The notes under the pieces were generated by a model. It was not told where the DNA came from and did not search any database. It was given only the letters and a program-made list of their open reading frames with translations. Positions 14,975 through 23,576 of a stretch of 64,000 nucleotides of DNA are shown piece after piece (position 1 is the stretch's first letter; each line of letters begins with the position of its first letter). The stretch covers positions 1,209,375-1,273,374 of the forward strand of contig NZ_VFOK01000001.1 of assembly GCF_006716095.1 (NCBI RefSeq), written 5' to 3'. The stretch is from Barrientosiimonas humi. GTDB lineage: Bacteria; Actinomycetota; Actinomycetes; Actinomycetales; Dermatophilaceae. Made by a program: the position numbers and the translations under genes.

Positions 14975-16315
14975 ATGGCCAGCGAACCGGCAGCGCGCGT
15001 ACGCGCCTTCATCGACGACTGGTACGCCCGCTGGGGCGCCACCGCGCCGGTGTTCGAGGCATCGGACCAGGAGTCGGGCGAGGCGCGCGGGGACGCGCAG
15101 GTCGACGCCTTCGAGGTGTGGCGGTCGGCGCTGCAGGGTGTGGCCGAACGCCACGGCGTGCCAGGGGTTCTCGCGCTCCCGGACTCCTCGTTCGGACCTC
15201 CCGTGCACACCCCGGACGAGGAGATCGTCGCCGAGCGGGTCACGGGCGACTCGGCCGTCGTGCAGACGGTCCGCCGCGACGAGCTTCTCGACGAGCACTT
15301 CGAGTACGACCTGCGCCGGCTCGACGACGACTGGCGGATCGAGCGGGTCGTGGAGTATCTCGACGACCCCGACGACCCGATCCTGCCGCCCGAGGCGCTG
15401 CGCGACGCGCTCGCCGGCACCTCGCCGGACGCGCCGTTCGCTGCGCTGCACCCGGTCGAGGCCGAGCTCGACCACGGGAGCCTGTTCGTCCCGCGCGACG
15501 TCACCGACGAGGCGGGCGAGACCAGCCGGCTGCAGGTGCAGCGCGTCGGCACGTTCCGCTGCGCCTCCGGGGTGCTCGCGGCCTTCGACCTCGGATACCC
15601 CGATATCAGCCCGTTCATGCGCGCGGTGCCGCCCGGTGACTACGCCGTCGAGACGGCCACGGCGTTCGGCCGCAACGCCGCGGTGCGCGTCGTGCTCGGG
15701 CCCGGGGAGCCGATCGCCTGGCGGCCGGCGGAGCGGTTGGAGGGCGGGCACGGTGTCGGCGTCGACGCGGGCAACGTCGCGATCGTCGACCTCGCGGCGC
15801 TCGGCTCGGTGACCGTGCGCGACCGGGAACGGGCGTTCGCGCCGCTGGCCGTCACGCAGGGGCCGTTCGCGCGGATGCTGACGTTCGGCGGGGAGACACC
15901 GGTCGGGGCCGTGGTCGAGTCCGGCTGGGGCGACGGGAGCTACTTCGCGTTCTGGGGGTTCGACGAGACAGGCGCGCTGGTGCAGCTGGTCGTCGACTTC
16001 ATGCTCGCCGCCACCATGGACGACCCCGAGCCGATCGACCTGCCGTGGGGCGCGTTCGACGACCCGACGCTCGAGGGGTGGTCGCTCACCGTCGGCCTCG
16101 AGGGCTCGCCGCTGCGGCTGGTCGTCGACGACCCGCACAACGAGCTCGCCGAGGTGGCGCTGCTCGACGCGGCCGGCGACCCGGTGCCCGGCTTCGACGC
16201 CGACGAGCACGAGCTCGACGAGGACGACCGGATGCACTACGCCCTGCCCGGCGGGTCGCGCGACGGCTGGCTCGTGCGGCTGCTCCCCTCGACCGGGGTG
16301 CTGCGGCTGCGCTGA
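14975..16315 (+). CDS. NTF2-like plus DUF4241-like protein (immunity-protein-type architecture)
   Basis: A 446-residue soluble acidic protein. Residues 1-130 (FIDDWYARWG, FEVWRSALQGVAERHGVP, YDLRRLDDDWRIERVVEYL) look like an NTF2-fold immunity domain. Residues ~150-345 carry DUF4241 landmarks: LFVPRDVTDEAGETSRLQVQ, GDYAVETATAFGRNAAVRVV, GVGVDAGNVAIVDLAALG, GDGSYFAFWGFDETGALVQL. The C-terminal ~90 residues are a separate beta-rich, acidic region. Such domains are found in polymorphic-toxin immunity proteins, but no toxin gene is nearby, so the function is open. A bacterial housekeeping role cannot be excluded. Confidence 0.6.
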   Translation: MASEPAARVRAFIDDWYARWGATAPVFEASDQESGEARGDAQVDAFEVWRSALQGVAERHGVPGVLALPDSSFGPPVHTPDEEIVAERVTGDSAVVQTVRRDELLDEHFEYDLRRLDDDWRIERVVEYLDDPDDPILPPEALRDALAGTSPDAPFAALHPVEAELDHGSLFVPRDVTDEAGETSRLQVQRVGTFRCASGVLAAFDLGYPDISPFMRAVPPGDYAVETATAFGRNAAVRVVLGPGEPIAWRPAERLEGGHGVGVDAGNVAIVDLAALGSVTVRDRERAFAPLAVTQGPFARMLTFGGETPVGAVVESGWGDGSYFAFWGFDETGALVQLVVDFMLAATMDDPEPIDLPWGAFDDPTLEGWSLTVGLEGSPLRLVVDDPHNELAEVALLDAAGDPVPGFDADEHELDEDDRMHYALPGGSRDGWLVRLLPSTGVLRLR

Positions 16316-16336
16316 GCCGGACGCCACACTGAGCCC

Positions 16337-17857
16337 ATGCAGCTGCACCGGCTCGTCGAGACCTCCCGCGAGGTCACCGCCACCTCCTCGCGAACCGCGA
16401 AGACGACGCTCGTCGCGACCCTGCTCGCCGAGGCGGAGCCACAGGAGGTCGACCTCGTCGCGGCCTACCTCGCCGGCGTGCTGCCCCAGCGCCGCACCGG
16501 CATCGGCTGGCGCACCCTGTCCGCCGAGCGCCCCGCTCCGGCCGCGCGCCCCACGCTGGAGGTCGCGCAGGTCGACCGCCGCATCCAGGAGCTCGCCGAC
16601 CTCGCGGGCAGCGGCTCGTCCGGCCGCCGCCGGGAGCTCTTGCGCACGCTGTACGCCGGCCTCACCGACGACGAGCAGCGGTACGTCACCGGGTTGTTGA
16701 GCGGCGAGCTGCGCCAGGGCGCGTCCGACGGGGTGCTGCTGGCCGCGATCGCGCAGGCGGCCGACGTGCCGGCCGCGGACGTGCGTCGCGCCGTCATGCT
16801 CGCCGGGTTCACCGCCCCCGTCGCGCAGGCCGCGCTGACCGACGGAGCCGCCGGGCTCGCGCGCATCTCGCTCGAGCCGGGCCGCCCGCTCCGGCCGATG
16901 CTCGCCGGGTCCGCCCCGGACGTACGGGCCGCGCTGGACGGGACCCCGGTGCGGCTGGACCGCAAGCTCGACGGGATCCGCATCCAGGCGCACAAGGTCG
17001 GCGAGGACGTCCGGCTGTTCACCCGCAGCCTGGAGGAGGTCACCGAGCGGCTGCCCGAGGTCGTCGAGCTCGTCGCGGCGCTGCCGCACGACACCGTCGT
17101 GCTCGACGGCGAGGTCATCGCGCTCGCCGCTGACGGGCGTCCCGAACCCTTCCAGGTGACCGGGTCGCGCACCGCCTCGGCAGGCTCGCCCGAGACGCTG
17201 CGGGAGTCGACCCCGCTCACGACGTTCTTCTTCGACCTGCTCCACCTCGACGGCGAGGATCTGCTGGATCTGCCTCTGGCGCAACGGTTCTCGCGGCTCG
17301 CCGACCTGGCGCCACCCGACGCACTGGTGCCGTCGGTGGTCACCGACGACACCGACGAGGCGCAGCGCTTCTTCGCCGAGACCGTCGAAGCCGGTCACGA
17401 GGGCGTGGTCGTCAAGCGGCTCGACGCGCCCTACGCCGCCGGCCGCCGCGGCGCCGGCTGGGTGAAGGTCAAGCCGCGGCACACCCTCGACCTCGTGGTG
17501 CTCGCGGTCGAGCGGGGCAGCGGCCGCCGCCGCGACTGGTTGTCGAACATCCACCTCGGCGCGCGCGACCCCGACACCGGTGGCTTCGTGATGCTGGGCA
17601 AGACCTTCAAGGGGATGACCGACGAGACGCTGCGCTGGCAGACCGAGCGCTTCCGCGAGCTCGCGACCGACGACGACGGCTGGGTCGTGACCGTGCGCCC
17701 GGAGCAGGTCGTCGAGATCGCCTTCGACGGCGTGCAGCGCTCCTCGCGCTACCCCGGCGGCGTCGCGCTGCGCTTCGCCCGGGTGCTGCGCTATCGCGAC
17801 GACAAGTCCGCGGACGAGGCCGACACCATCGCCGACGTACGAGCGCTGCGGGGCTGA
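16337..17857 (+). CDS. ligB: ATP-dependent DNA ligase LigB
   Basis: A 506-residue ligase with a DNA-binding N-terminal domain (LLSGELRQGASDGVLLAAIA, as in archaeal/eukaryotic ligase I) and a nucleotidyltransferase core. Motif I is DRKLDGIRIQ (Lys about 214), motif III region VVLDGEVIAL, FFFDLLHLDGEDLL, motif IV EGVVVKRL and motif V GWVKVKPRHTLDLVVL. The OB domain is LGKTFKGMTDETLRWQTERF. This is the second ATP-dependent ligase in 14 kb, besides the housekeeping NAD ligase expected elsewhere. CACACT 6 bases before the ATG is a weak -10 candidate. Confidence 0.93.
   Translation: MQLHRLVETSREVTATSSRTAKTTLVATLLAEAEPQEVDLVAAYLAGVLPQRRTGIGWRTLSAERPAPAARPTLEVAQVDRRIQELADLAGSGSSGRRRELLRTLYAGLTDDEQRYVTGLLSGELRQGASDGVLLAAIAQAADVPAADVRRAVMLAGFTAPVAQAALTDGAAGLARISLEPGRPLRPMLAGSAPDVRAALDGTPVRLDRKLDGIRIQAHKVGEDVRLFTRSLEEVTERLPEVVELVAALPHDTVVLDGEVIALAADGRPEPFQVTGSRTASAGSPETLRESTPLTTFFFDLLHLDGEDLLDLPLAQRFSRLADLAPPDALVPSVVTDDTDEAQRFFAETVEAGHEGVVVKRLDAPYAAGRRGAGWVKVKPRHTLDLVVLAVERGSGRRRDWLSNIHLGARDPDTGGFVMLGKTFKGMTDETLRWQTERFRELATDDDGWVVTVRPEQVVEIAFDGVQRSSRYPGGVALRFARVLRYRDDKSADEADTIADVRALRG
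17267..17293 (+). repeat. In-frame palindromic element, site 4 (in ligB)
   Basis: Codons GAT CTG CCT CTG GCG CAA, then CGG TTC TCG (DLPLAQRFS). The right half matches site 2 closely; the left arm is eroded. Confidence 0.45.
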
Positions 17858-17940
17858 CCCCGCGCCCGCCGTGCGACCATGGTCGGGGGAGCACCGGGGG
17901 GAGCGCCCGAGAGCATGGGAGAGCACGAGGGGGATGCTCG

Positions 17941-19440
17941 ATGGGGGAGCAGGCGCAGCGGCTTGCCCACTACCGGCTGGACCGGGTGCTGGGCAAGGGC
18001 GGCATGGGCAGCGTGTTCGTCGCGTTCGACGAGCGGCGCGAGCGCGAGGTCGCGCTCAAGGTGCTGCCCGAGAACCTCGCCGACGACCCCGTCTTCCGCG
18101 ACCGGTTCCGCCGCGAGGCGCGCATCGCCGCCGACCTGGAGGACCCGCACGTCGTGCCGATCCACGACTTCGGCGAGATCGACGGGCGGCTGTTCATCGA
18201 CATGCGGCTCGTGCGCGGCCGCGACCTGCGCGCCATCATCCGCGAGGACGGCCCGCTGTCGCCCGAGCTCGCGGTGTCGCTCGTCGACCAGGCCGGTCAG
18301 GCCGTCGACGCGGCGCACGCACGCGGCCTGGTGCACCGCGACGTCAAGCCCGCCAACATCCTGGTCACCCGCGGCGACTTCGCCTACCTCGCCGACTTCG
18401 GCATCGCGAGCCGCGAGGGCGAGACCCGGCTGACGCACACCGGCATCACCGTCGGCTCCTTCACCTACATGGCGCCGGAGCGGTTCGACACCCGGGCCAG
18501 CTACGACGAGCGCATCGACGTCTACGCCCTCGGCTGCGTGCTGCACGAGGCGCTCACCGGCGAGCCGCCGTTCCGTGGCACCACCCTCACCGAGCAGATG
18601 GCCGCCCACCTGCACGCCCCGCGCCCGCAGCCCTCGCGCAGCCGTCCCGACCTGCCGCCCGGCCTCGACGACGTGGTCGCCCGGGCGATGGCCGTGGACC
18701 CCGGCGACCGGTTCGCGACGTGCGCCGAGCTGAGCCGGGCGGCCCGCGCGGCCCTGGCGGGCGGGCCCGCCACCAGCTCGGTACGCCTGCCGCGCCCCAC
18801 GCAGGTCATCTCGCCGGCGCAGCCGCGCCCCGCACGAGCCGACCCGGCGCAATCCCGCGCCGCCCGACCCCGACCGGCCGGCTCGCACCCCGCCGGCGCT
18901 CGCCCGGCGACCCCCGCACCAGCCGGACCGTCAGCACCGGCCGCACGGGCGGCACCTGCCGGGCGCCGGCGAACGAACCGGCCGGTGGCCATCGCCCTCG
19001 CCACGGTGCTGCTGGTCGTGGGCGGCTGGGTGGCGCTCACCCAGCTGCAGCCCGACCGCCCGGCCACGCTGCTGCCCGACGCGAGCCCGACGAGCGCCGC
19101 GCCGCAGACCCTGCTCGACCCGCAGGAGGCGCCGGCGGAGGCGCGCAGCACGGTCGTCGTGCCGGCGGTCGCGCGCTACTGCGCGCCGCGCTCCGACCTC
19201 GGGGGCCTGCGCGTCTACGTCGCCTACGACGAGGTGGCCGACCCGTGCGGGTGGGCCCTGGAGGTCGCGACGGCGGTGCACGACAACGGGGACCGGTCGA
19301 GCCCGACGATGAGCGTCTACAGCCCCGCGCGCGGCGACTACGCCACGGTCACGTGCGGCGCCGGCCCACCGATCCGCTGCCGCAGCGACGGCACGGCCAC
19401 CGCCTGGGTCGTGCGGCCGGACGAGGACGTACGCCGGTAG
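17941..19440 (+). CDS. Transmembrane serine/threonine protein kinase (PknB-like catalytic domain)
   Basis: A 499-residue receptor kinase. The Gly loop is LGKGGMGSVF, the ATP Lys is Lys40 (VALKVL), the catalytic loop is HRDVKPANILV (Asp134) and the metal site is DFGIA (Asp152). A Pro/Ala/Arg-rich juxtamembrane linker spans ~280-340. One membrane helix (VAIALATVLLVVGGWVAL) lies near 342-362. The ~115-residue outer domain is not PASTA. It has four Cys (YCAPRSDL, DPCGWALE, TVTCGAGP, IRCRSDG), suggesting two disulfides and a small ligand-sensing fold. GAGGGGG upstream is the ribosome site. Neighbours give no clear pathway. Confidence 0.9.
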   Translation: MGEQAQRLAHYRLDRVLGKGGMGSVFVAFDERREREVALKVLPENLADDPVFRDRFRREARIAADLEDPHVVPIHDFGEIDGRLFIDMRLVRGRDLRAIIREDGPLSPELAVSLVDQAGQAVDAAHARGLVHRDVKPANILVTRGDFAYLADFGIASREGETRLTHTGITVGSFTYMAPERFDTRASYDERIDVYALGCVLHEALTGEPPFRGTTLTEQMAAHLHAPRPQPSRSRPDLPPGLDDVVARAMAVDPGDRFATCAELSRAARAALAGGPATSSVRLPRPTQVISPAQPRPARADPAQSRAARPRPAGSHPAGARPATPAPAGPSAPAARAAPAGRRRTNRPVAIALATVLLVVGGWVALTQLQPDRPATLLPDASPTSAAPQTLLDPQEAPAEARSTVVVPAVARYCAPRSDLGGLRVYVAYDEVADPCGWALEVATAVHDNGDRSSPTMSVYSPARGDYATVTCGAGPPIRCRSDGTATAWVVRPDEDVRR

Positions 19441-19497
19441 CCCGGCCGCGCCCGCCTGCCCCTCGGGCGGGCACCGCCCGCGTGGCACAGTGGGCGC

Positions 19498-20838
19498 ATG
19501 GCTGACGAGCGCACGAGCACCGAGGACACGCGGCCCGAGGACGAGGTCGTCCGCCTGTGCCAGGACCTCATCGGGATCGACACCAGCAACTACGGCGACG
19601 GCAGCGGCCCGGGTGAGCGCAAGGCCGCCGAGTACGTCATGACCGAGCTGACCGAGGTCGGGCTCGAGCCGGAGATCGTCGAGAGCGAGCCGGGCCGGGC
19701 CAGCGTGATCGTGCGGGTGGAGGGCGAGGACTCCGAGCGTGGCGCGCTGTGCGTGCACGGGCACCTCGACGTCGTGCCCGCGAACGCCGACGACTGGCAG
19801 GTGAACCCGTTCGGCGCCGAGATCAAGGACGACATGATCTGGGGCCGCGGCGCGGTCGACATGAAGGACATGGACGCGATGATCCTGGCCTGCCTGCGCG
19901 ACCTCGCCCGCACCGGCAAGAAGCCCCCGCGCGACATCGTCTTCGCCTTCTTCGCCGACGAGGAGGCCGGCGGCGTCAAGGGCAGCGGCTGGCTGGTCGA
20001 CAACCGTCCCGAGCTGTTCGAGGGCGTCACCGAGGCGATCAGCGAGGTGGGCGGCTACAGCGTGACCGTGCCCGACGCGCAGGGGCAGCAGCGCCGGGCC
20101 TACCTGCTGCAGACCGCCGAGAAGGGCATCCTGTGGCTGCGGCTCACCGCGCACGGCCGGGCCGGCCACGGGTCGGTGCCCAACCACGAGAACGCCGTCG
20201 TGCGGCTCGCCGAGGCGATCGCCCGCATCGACGCCCACGTCTGGCCGCGGCAGTACGTCGCGTCCGTGCGCCAGCTGCTCGACGGGCTGTCCGACCTCAC
20301 CGGCGTCTCCTACACCGAGGACGACGCCAGCGCGCTGCTCGAGCACCTCGGCGGCGCAAGGGGATTCGTCGAGGGCACCCTGCAGGACACCGCGAACTTC
20401 ACGATGCTCGACAGCGGCTACAAGCACAACGTGATCCCGCAGACCGCGAGCGCCTCGCTCGACTGCCGCTTCCTGCCCGGTCACGAGGACGAGCTGATGA
20501 GCACCATCCAGGAGCTCGCGGGGGAGTTCGTCGAGGTGAGCGTGCACCACCGCGACATCGCGTTGGACTCGCCGTTCGAGGGCGCGCTGGTCGACGCCAT
20601 GACGTCCTCGCTGCTGGCCGAGGACCCCGAGGCCGTGATCCTGCCCTACTGCCTCTCCGGCGGCACCGACAACAAGGGACTCAAGCGCCTCGGCGTCAAC
20701 GGCTACGGCTTCGCCCCGCTGCGCCTGCCGGCCGACCTGGACTTCGCGCCGATGTTCCACGGCATCGACGAGCGGGTGCCGATCGACTCGCTGAAGTTCG
20801 GCACGCGCGTGCTGCAGCGGTTCCTGCTGAGCTCCTGA
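19498..20838 (+). CDS. M20-family metallopeptidase / dipeptidase
   Basis: A 446-residue zinc aminoacylase/carboxypeptidase-type hydrolase. The metal and catalytic residues are in CVHGHLDVVPAN (His, Asp), WGRGAVDMKDMDAM (bridging Asp), FFADEEAGG (Glu-Glu) and the late PYCLSGGTDNKGLKRLG/FHGIDERVP. The inserted dimerisation domain runs from TAHGRAGHGSVPNHENAV. This class removes C-terminal or N-acyl groups from small peptides. CACAGT ends 6 bases before the ATG, a CANNNT variant of the local leaderless -10. Confidence 0.87.
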   Translation: MADERTSTEDTRPEDEVVRLCQDLIGIDTSNYGDGSGPGERKAAEYVMTELTEVGLEPEIVESEPGRASVIVRVEGEDSERGALCVHGHLDVVPANADDWQVNPFGAEIKDDMIWGRGAVDMKDMDAMILACLRDLARTGKKPPRDIVFAFFADEEAGGVKGSGWLVDNRPELFEGVTEAISEVGGYSVTVPDAQGQQRRAYLLQTAEKGILWLRLTAHGRAGHGSVPNHENAVVRLAEAIARIDAHVWPRQYVASVRQLLDGLSDLTGVSYTEDDASALLEHLGGARGFVEGTLQDTANFTMLDSGYKHNVIPQTASASLDCRFLPGHEDELMSTIQELAGEFVEVSVHHRDIALDSPFEGALVDAMTSSLLAEDPEAVILPYCLSGGTDNKGLKRLGVNGYGFAPLRLPADLDFAPMFHGIDERVPIDSLKFGTRVLQRFLLSS

Positions 20839-20860
20839 GGCGCATCGGCGGGAGAGCCGC

Positions 20861-21046
20861 TCAGGCCGTACGCCGGACGCGGATGATCTTGCGCCGCAAC
20901 CAGACCCGGCGGTGGCCACCGAGGTAGAGCCGGGTGCGGAACAGCTCCCAGTGGCCGTACTCCGCGTGGTCGGTCAGGGCCTGGCGGATCTCCGCGCGCT
21001 CGACGTCGCGTCGGAAGTCCAGGACGCGGTACTCGTACTCGACCAT
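20861..21046 (-). CDS. DUF5703-family small basic protein
   Basis: A 61-residue protein (MVEYEYRVLDFRRDVERAEI...). The HAEYGHWELFRTRLY core and basic tail VWLRRKIIRVRR are recognisable as DUF5703, a widespread actinobacterial family of unknown function. It is convergent with the peptidase gene and divergent from the acidic-tail gene. The very basic C-terminus hints at nucleic-acid or membrane-surface binding, which is inference only. Confidence 0.75.
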   Translation of the reverse strand: MVEYEYRVLDFRRDVERAEIRQALTDHAEYGHWELFRTRLYLGGHRRVWLRRKIIRVRRTA

Positions 21047-21137
21047 GGGACCTCATTGTGCGCCCTCGCACCTCGTGCTGGGTGCGCCCCTCCCACCTCG
21101 GGCGTGGTGCAGGGCTGCCGAACGCGCCGCGGTTCGC

Positions 21138-21143
21138 TACGGT
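21138..21143 (+). promoter_or_regulatory. Leaderless -10 box of the acidic-tail gene
   Basis: TACGGT ends 6 bases before ATG 21150. Confidence 0.5.
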
Positions 21144-21149
21144 CATCGC

Positions 21150-21497
21150 ATGGCTGACCCTCGCGCTTCCCTCTCCGCCCTCGTGACCGCGCTCGAACGC
21201 CACCTCGAGGCTGCGGCCGGCCGGCGCGGCGAGAACGACCCGACCGTCGTCGCGGCGTTCGAGGACGTGGCCGACGCGTTCGAGACCTACGACGACGCGC
21301 TGCTGGAGGCCTACGGCGAGGTGACGCCGCTGGAGGTCTACTCCGGCGACGAGGACGACGACTACGACGACTCGGACGAGGAAGACTCTGACGACGACGA
21401 GGACGACGACCTCGACTTCGACGACGAGGAGGACGACGGGGAGTACTCCGGCCTCGACGACGAGGAGTACGACACCGACGGCAGCGCGCGGCGCTGA
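21150..21497 (+). CDS. Small protein with extreme acidic tail, function unknown
   Basis: A 115-residue protein. An ordinary helical head of about 65 residues (LSALVTALERHLEAAAGRRG, VVAAFEDVADAFETYDDALL) is followed by a tail that is almost all Asp, Glu and Ser with a few Tyr, to the end. I do not recognise a characterised family. The acidic tail resembles DNA-mimic or chaperone-type tails. It starts head-to-head with the basic DUF5703 protein, so an electrostatic partnership is possible but only inferred. Confidence 0.7.
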   Translation: MADPRASLSALVTALERHLEAAAGRRGENDPTVVAAFEDVADAFETYDDALLEAYGEVTPLEVYSGDEDDDYDDSDEEDSDDDEDDDLDFDDEEDDGEYSGLDDEEYDTDGSARR

Positions 21498-21519
21498 CCG
21501 GCCGGCGACGCCCCGAGAC

Positions 21520-22455
21520 TCAGACGTCGCTGACCTCGTCGAGCGCCTCGCGCACCTGCGCGGGGATCTGCAGGCCGGTCGCGCGCAGCAGCGGCGCGAG
21601 CTGGGTCGCGGTGCGCGGACCGATGAGCGCGCTGGCCACCGTCGGCTGCGCGAGCACCCACGCCAGCGCGACCTCGGCGGCGGTCACGCCCAGCCCCTCG
21701 GCCGCCGTGCTGACCGCCTCGACCACCGCCCGGCTCGTGTCGTCGAGGTAGGGCGCCATCGCCTCGGGCCGCCGGGCGGCGCGGGAGTCGGCCGGCACGG
21801 TGTGGCGGTACTTCCCGGTGAGCGCGCCGCGCCCCAGCGGCGACCAGGCCAGCAGCCCGACGCCGAGGTGCTCGGCCGCGGGCACCGTGTCGTGCTGCGC
21901 CTCGCGCTGCAGCAGGCTCAGCTCCACCTCGTCGGCGACGAGCGGCACCCGGACCGTCTGCAGCAGCGTGGCCGCGCGCGCCAGCTGCCAGCCGAGGTAG
22001 TTGGAGACACCGACGTACCGCGCCTTGCCGGAGGCCACCGCGTGCTCCAGCGCCGACAGGGTCTCCTCCAGGGGGACGTCGTCGGACCAGGTGTGCACCA
22101 TCCACAGGTCGACGTGGTCGGTCCGCAGCCGGCTGAGCGAGGTGTCCAGCTGGCCGAGCAGCCCGCCGCGCGAGGTGTCGACGACCCGCCCGCCGGCCGT
22201 ACGCCCGACGCCGGCCTTGGTGGTGATGACCACCTCGTCCCGGGAGACGACGTCGTCGAGCAACCGGCCGAGCATCTGCTCGGCCTCGCCACCGCCGTAC
22301 GCGTGCGCCGCGCTGAACGAGGCGCCGCCGGCGGACAGGTAGGCCTCGGTGATCCGGCGCGCCTCGTCGTCGTCGACCTGGTCGCCCCAGCCGGCGGTGC
22401 CGAGGGTCAGCGGTGACAGGTGCAGGCCGGAGCGGCCGAGGCGCGAGCGACGCAT
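21520..22455 (-). CDS. Aldo/keto reductase lacking the canonical catalytic Asp
   Basis: A 311-residue TIM-barrel NADPH oxidoreductase. The family layout is clear (LGLSPLTLGTAGWG-like opening, VDLWMVHTW with the catalytic His, RYVGVSNY, AWSPLGRGALTGKY, IGPRTATQL). Lys80 (TTKAG) and Tyr53 of the tetrad are present. However, the FDTAxxYG motif reads FSAAHAYGGGEAE, so the Asp expected at residue 48 is Ser. Activity may be altered or the protein may be non-enzymatic. Confidence 0.85.
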   Translation of the reverse strand: MRRSRLGRSGLHLSPLTLGTAGWGDQVDDDEARRITEAYLSAGGASFSAAHAYGGGEAEQMLGRLLDDVVSRDEVVITTKAGVGRTAGGRVVDTSRGGLLGQLDTSLSRLRTDHVDLWMVHTWSDDVPLEETLSALEHAVASGKARYVGVSNYLGWQLARAATLLQTVRVPLVADEVELSLLQREAQHDTVPAAEHLGVGLLAWSPLGRGALTGKYRHTVPADSRAARRPEAMAPYLDDTSRAVVEAVSTAAEGLGVTAAEVALAWVLAQPTVASALIGPRTATQLAPLLRATGLQIPAQVREALDEVSDV

Positions 22456-22462
22456 GGCCCAG

Positions 22463-22468
22463 AACCTA
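22463..22468 (-). promoter_or_regulatory. Leaderless -10 box of the aldo/keto reductase
   Basis: TAGGTT (minus strand) ends 7 bases before ATG 22455. Confidence 0.5.
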
Positions 22469-22512
22469 CCGACCGCAACCGGATTCGGCCGGTGGGCGCG
22501 CCTGCTGGTGCC

Positions 22513-23508
22513 TCAGAGCCAGCCGCTGCGCTTGAACGCCACGAACAGTCCGACGCAGGCGCTGATCATGACGGCGAGGATGACGAAGTAGCCGTAGTAG
22601 AACTCGCTGCCGCCGACGTTGAACGACGCGGTGAGCTCGGGCATGCGCTCGAAGTTCATGCCGTAGACCCCGGCCAGCATCGTCGGCACCGCGGCGATCG
22701 CGACCCACGCCGAGATCTTGCGCATGTCGTTGTTCTGCTGCACCGACACCTGCGCAAGGTGCGCGCTCAGCACGTCGGTGAGCAGCCGGTCGTAGGCCTC
22801 GACGTGGTCGACGACGCGCAGCAGGTGGTCGTTGACGTCGCGGAAGAACGGCGCGGCCTCCTCCGGCACGTGCCGGCTGTGGATCAGCCGCTTCAGCGGC
22901 TCGACGAGCGGCTGCGCGGCGCGGCGCACCTCCAGCACCTCGCGCTTGAGCGAGTACAGCTGCATCACGTCGACCGACAGGTCGGGGTCGAACACCCGCT
23001 GCTCGAGCTGGGTGAGGTCCTCGGCGAGCTCGCTGTCGATGCGTTCGTACTGGTCGACGACCTCGTCCATCACCTTGTGCAGCACCGCGACCGGGCCGTG
23101 CTCGAGCAGCTCGGGGGTGTGCTCCAGCGACCGCCGGATCGCCGACAGCGGCGAGTGCTCGCCGCGCCGCACGGTGAGCACGAAGTGCGGCCCGACGAAC
23201 AGCATGATCTCGCCGGTCTCCACCTGCGACGTCGCCTCGGTGTAGCTCAGCGTCTTGAGCACCACGAAGATCGTGTCGTCGTACAGCTCGATCTTCGTAC
23301 GCTGGTTGCCGGTGATCGCGTCCTCGACCGCGAGCGGGTGGAGCCGCAGCTCGTCCTGCACCAGCGCGAACTCCCGCTCGGTCGGGTCCTTCAGGCCGAT
23401 CCACAGGAAGTCGTTGGCCTTGCTCGTCGCCAGCCGCTCCAGCTCGTCGCTGAGGTCGCCGCAGCTCATCCGCTTGCCGTCGCGATAGACGGCCTGGTCC
23501 ACGATCAC
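22513..23508 (-). CDS. corA: CorA-family Mg2+/Co2+ channel
   Basis: A 331-residue divalent-cation channel. A long cytoplasmic alpha/beta and helical funnel leads to the pore signature YGMNFERMPEL (GMN). Two C-terminal membrane helices follow (WVAIAAVPTMLAGV before GMN, FYYGYFVILAVMISACVGLFV after). The short basic C-terminus FKRSGWL is typical. The GTG start at 23508 gives MIVDQAVYRDGKR; GTG 23502 is an alternative. In several actinobacteria corA sits beside the phosphatase/DUF3090/kinase/mshC block, as here. Confidence 0.92.
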   Translation of the reverse strand: MIVDQAVYRDGKRMSCGDLSDELERLATSKANDFLWIGLKDPTEREFALVQDELRLHPLAVEDAITGNQRTKIELYDDTIFVVLKTLSYTEATSQVETGEIMLFVGPHFVLTVRRGEHSPLSAIRRSLEHTPELLEHGPVAVLHKVMDEVVDQYERIDSELAEDLTQLEQRVFDPDLSVDVMQLYSLKREVLEVRRAAQPLVEPLKRLIHSRHVPEEAAPFFRDVNDHLLRVVDHVEAYDRLLTDVLSAHLAQVSVQQNNDMRKISAWVAIAAVPTMLAGVYGMNFERMPELTASFNVGGSEFYYGYFVILAVMISACVGLFVAFKRSGWL

Positions 23509-23564
23509 CGGCCTATGTCACCACATCGCGGGCGGCGCCCGTCCGCACCAGCCGGGCGCGGACG

Positions 23565-23570
23565 TACAGT
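23565..23570 (+). promoter_or_regulatory. Leaderless -10 box of the histidine-phosphatase gene
   Basis: TACAGT ends 6 bases before GTG 23577. Confidence 0.55.
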
Positions 23571-23576
23571 GTCGCC

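Noticed and set aside
14867-17926. Very long minus-strand open frame opposite the DUF4241-like and LigB genes
   Set aside because: The translation is Arg/Gln/Val-rich GC-shadow sequence with no conserved motif; the plus-strand genes explain the region.
20335-20370. Possible further palindromic element in the M20 peptidase (GGCGCAAGGGGATTC)
   Set aside because: It matches only the right half and lies in a different codon phase, so I did not count it.
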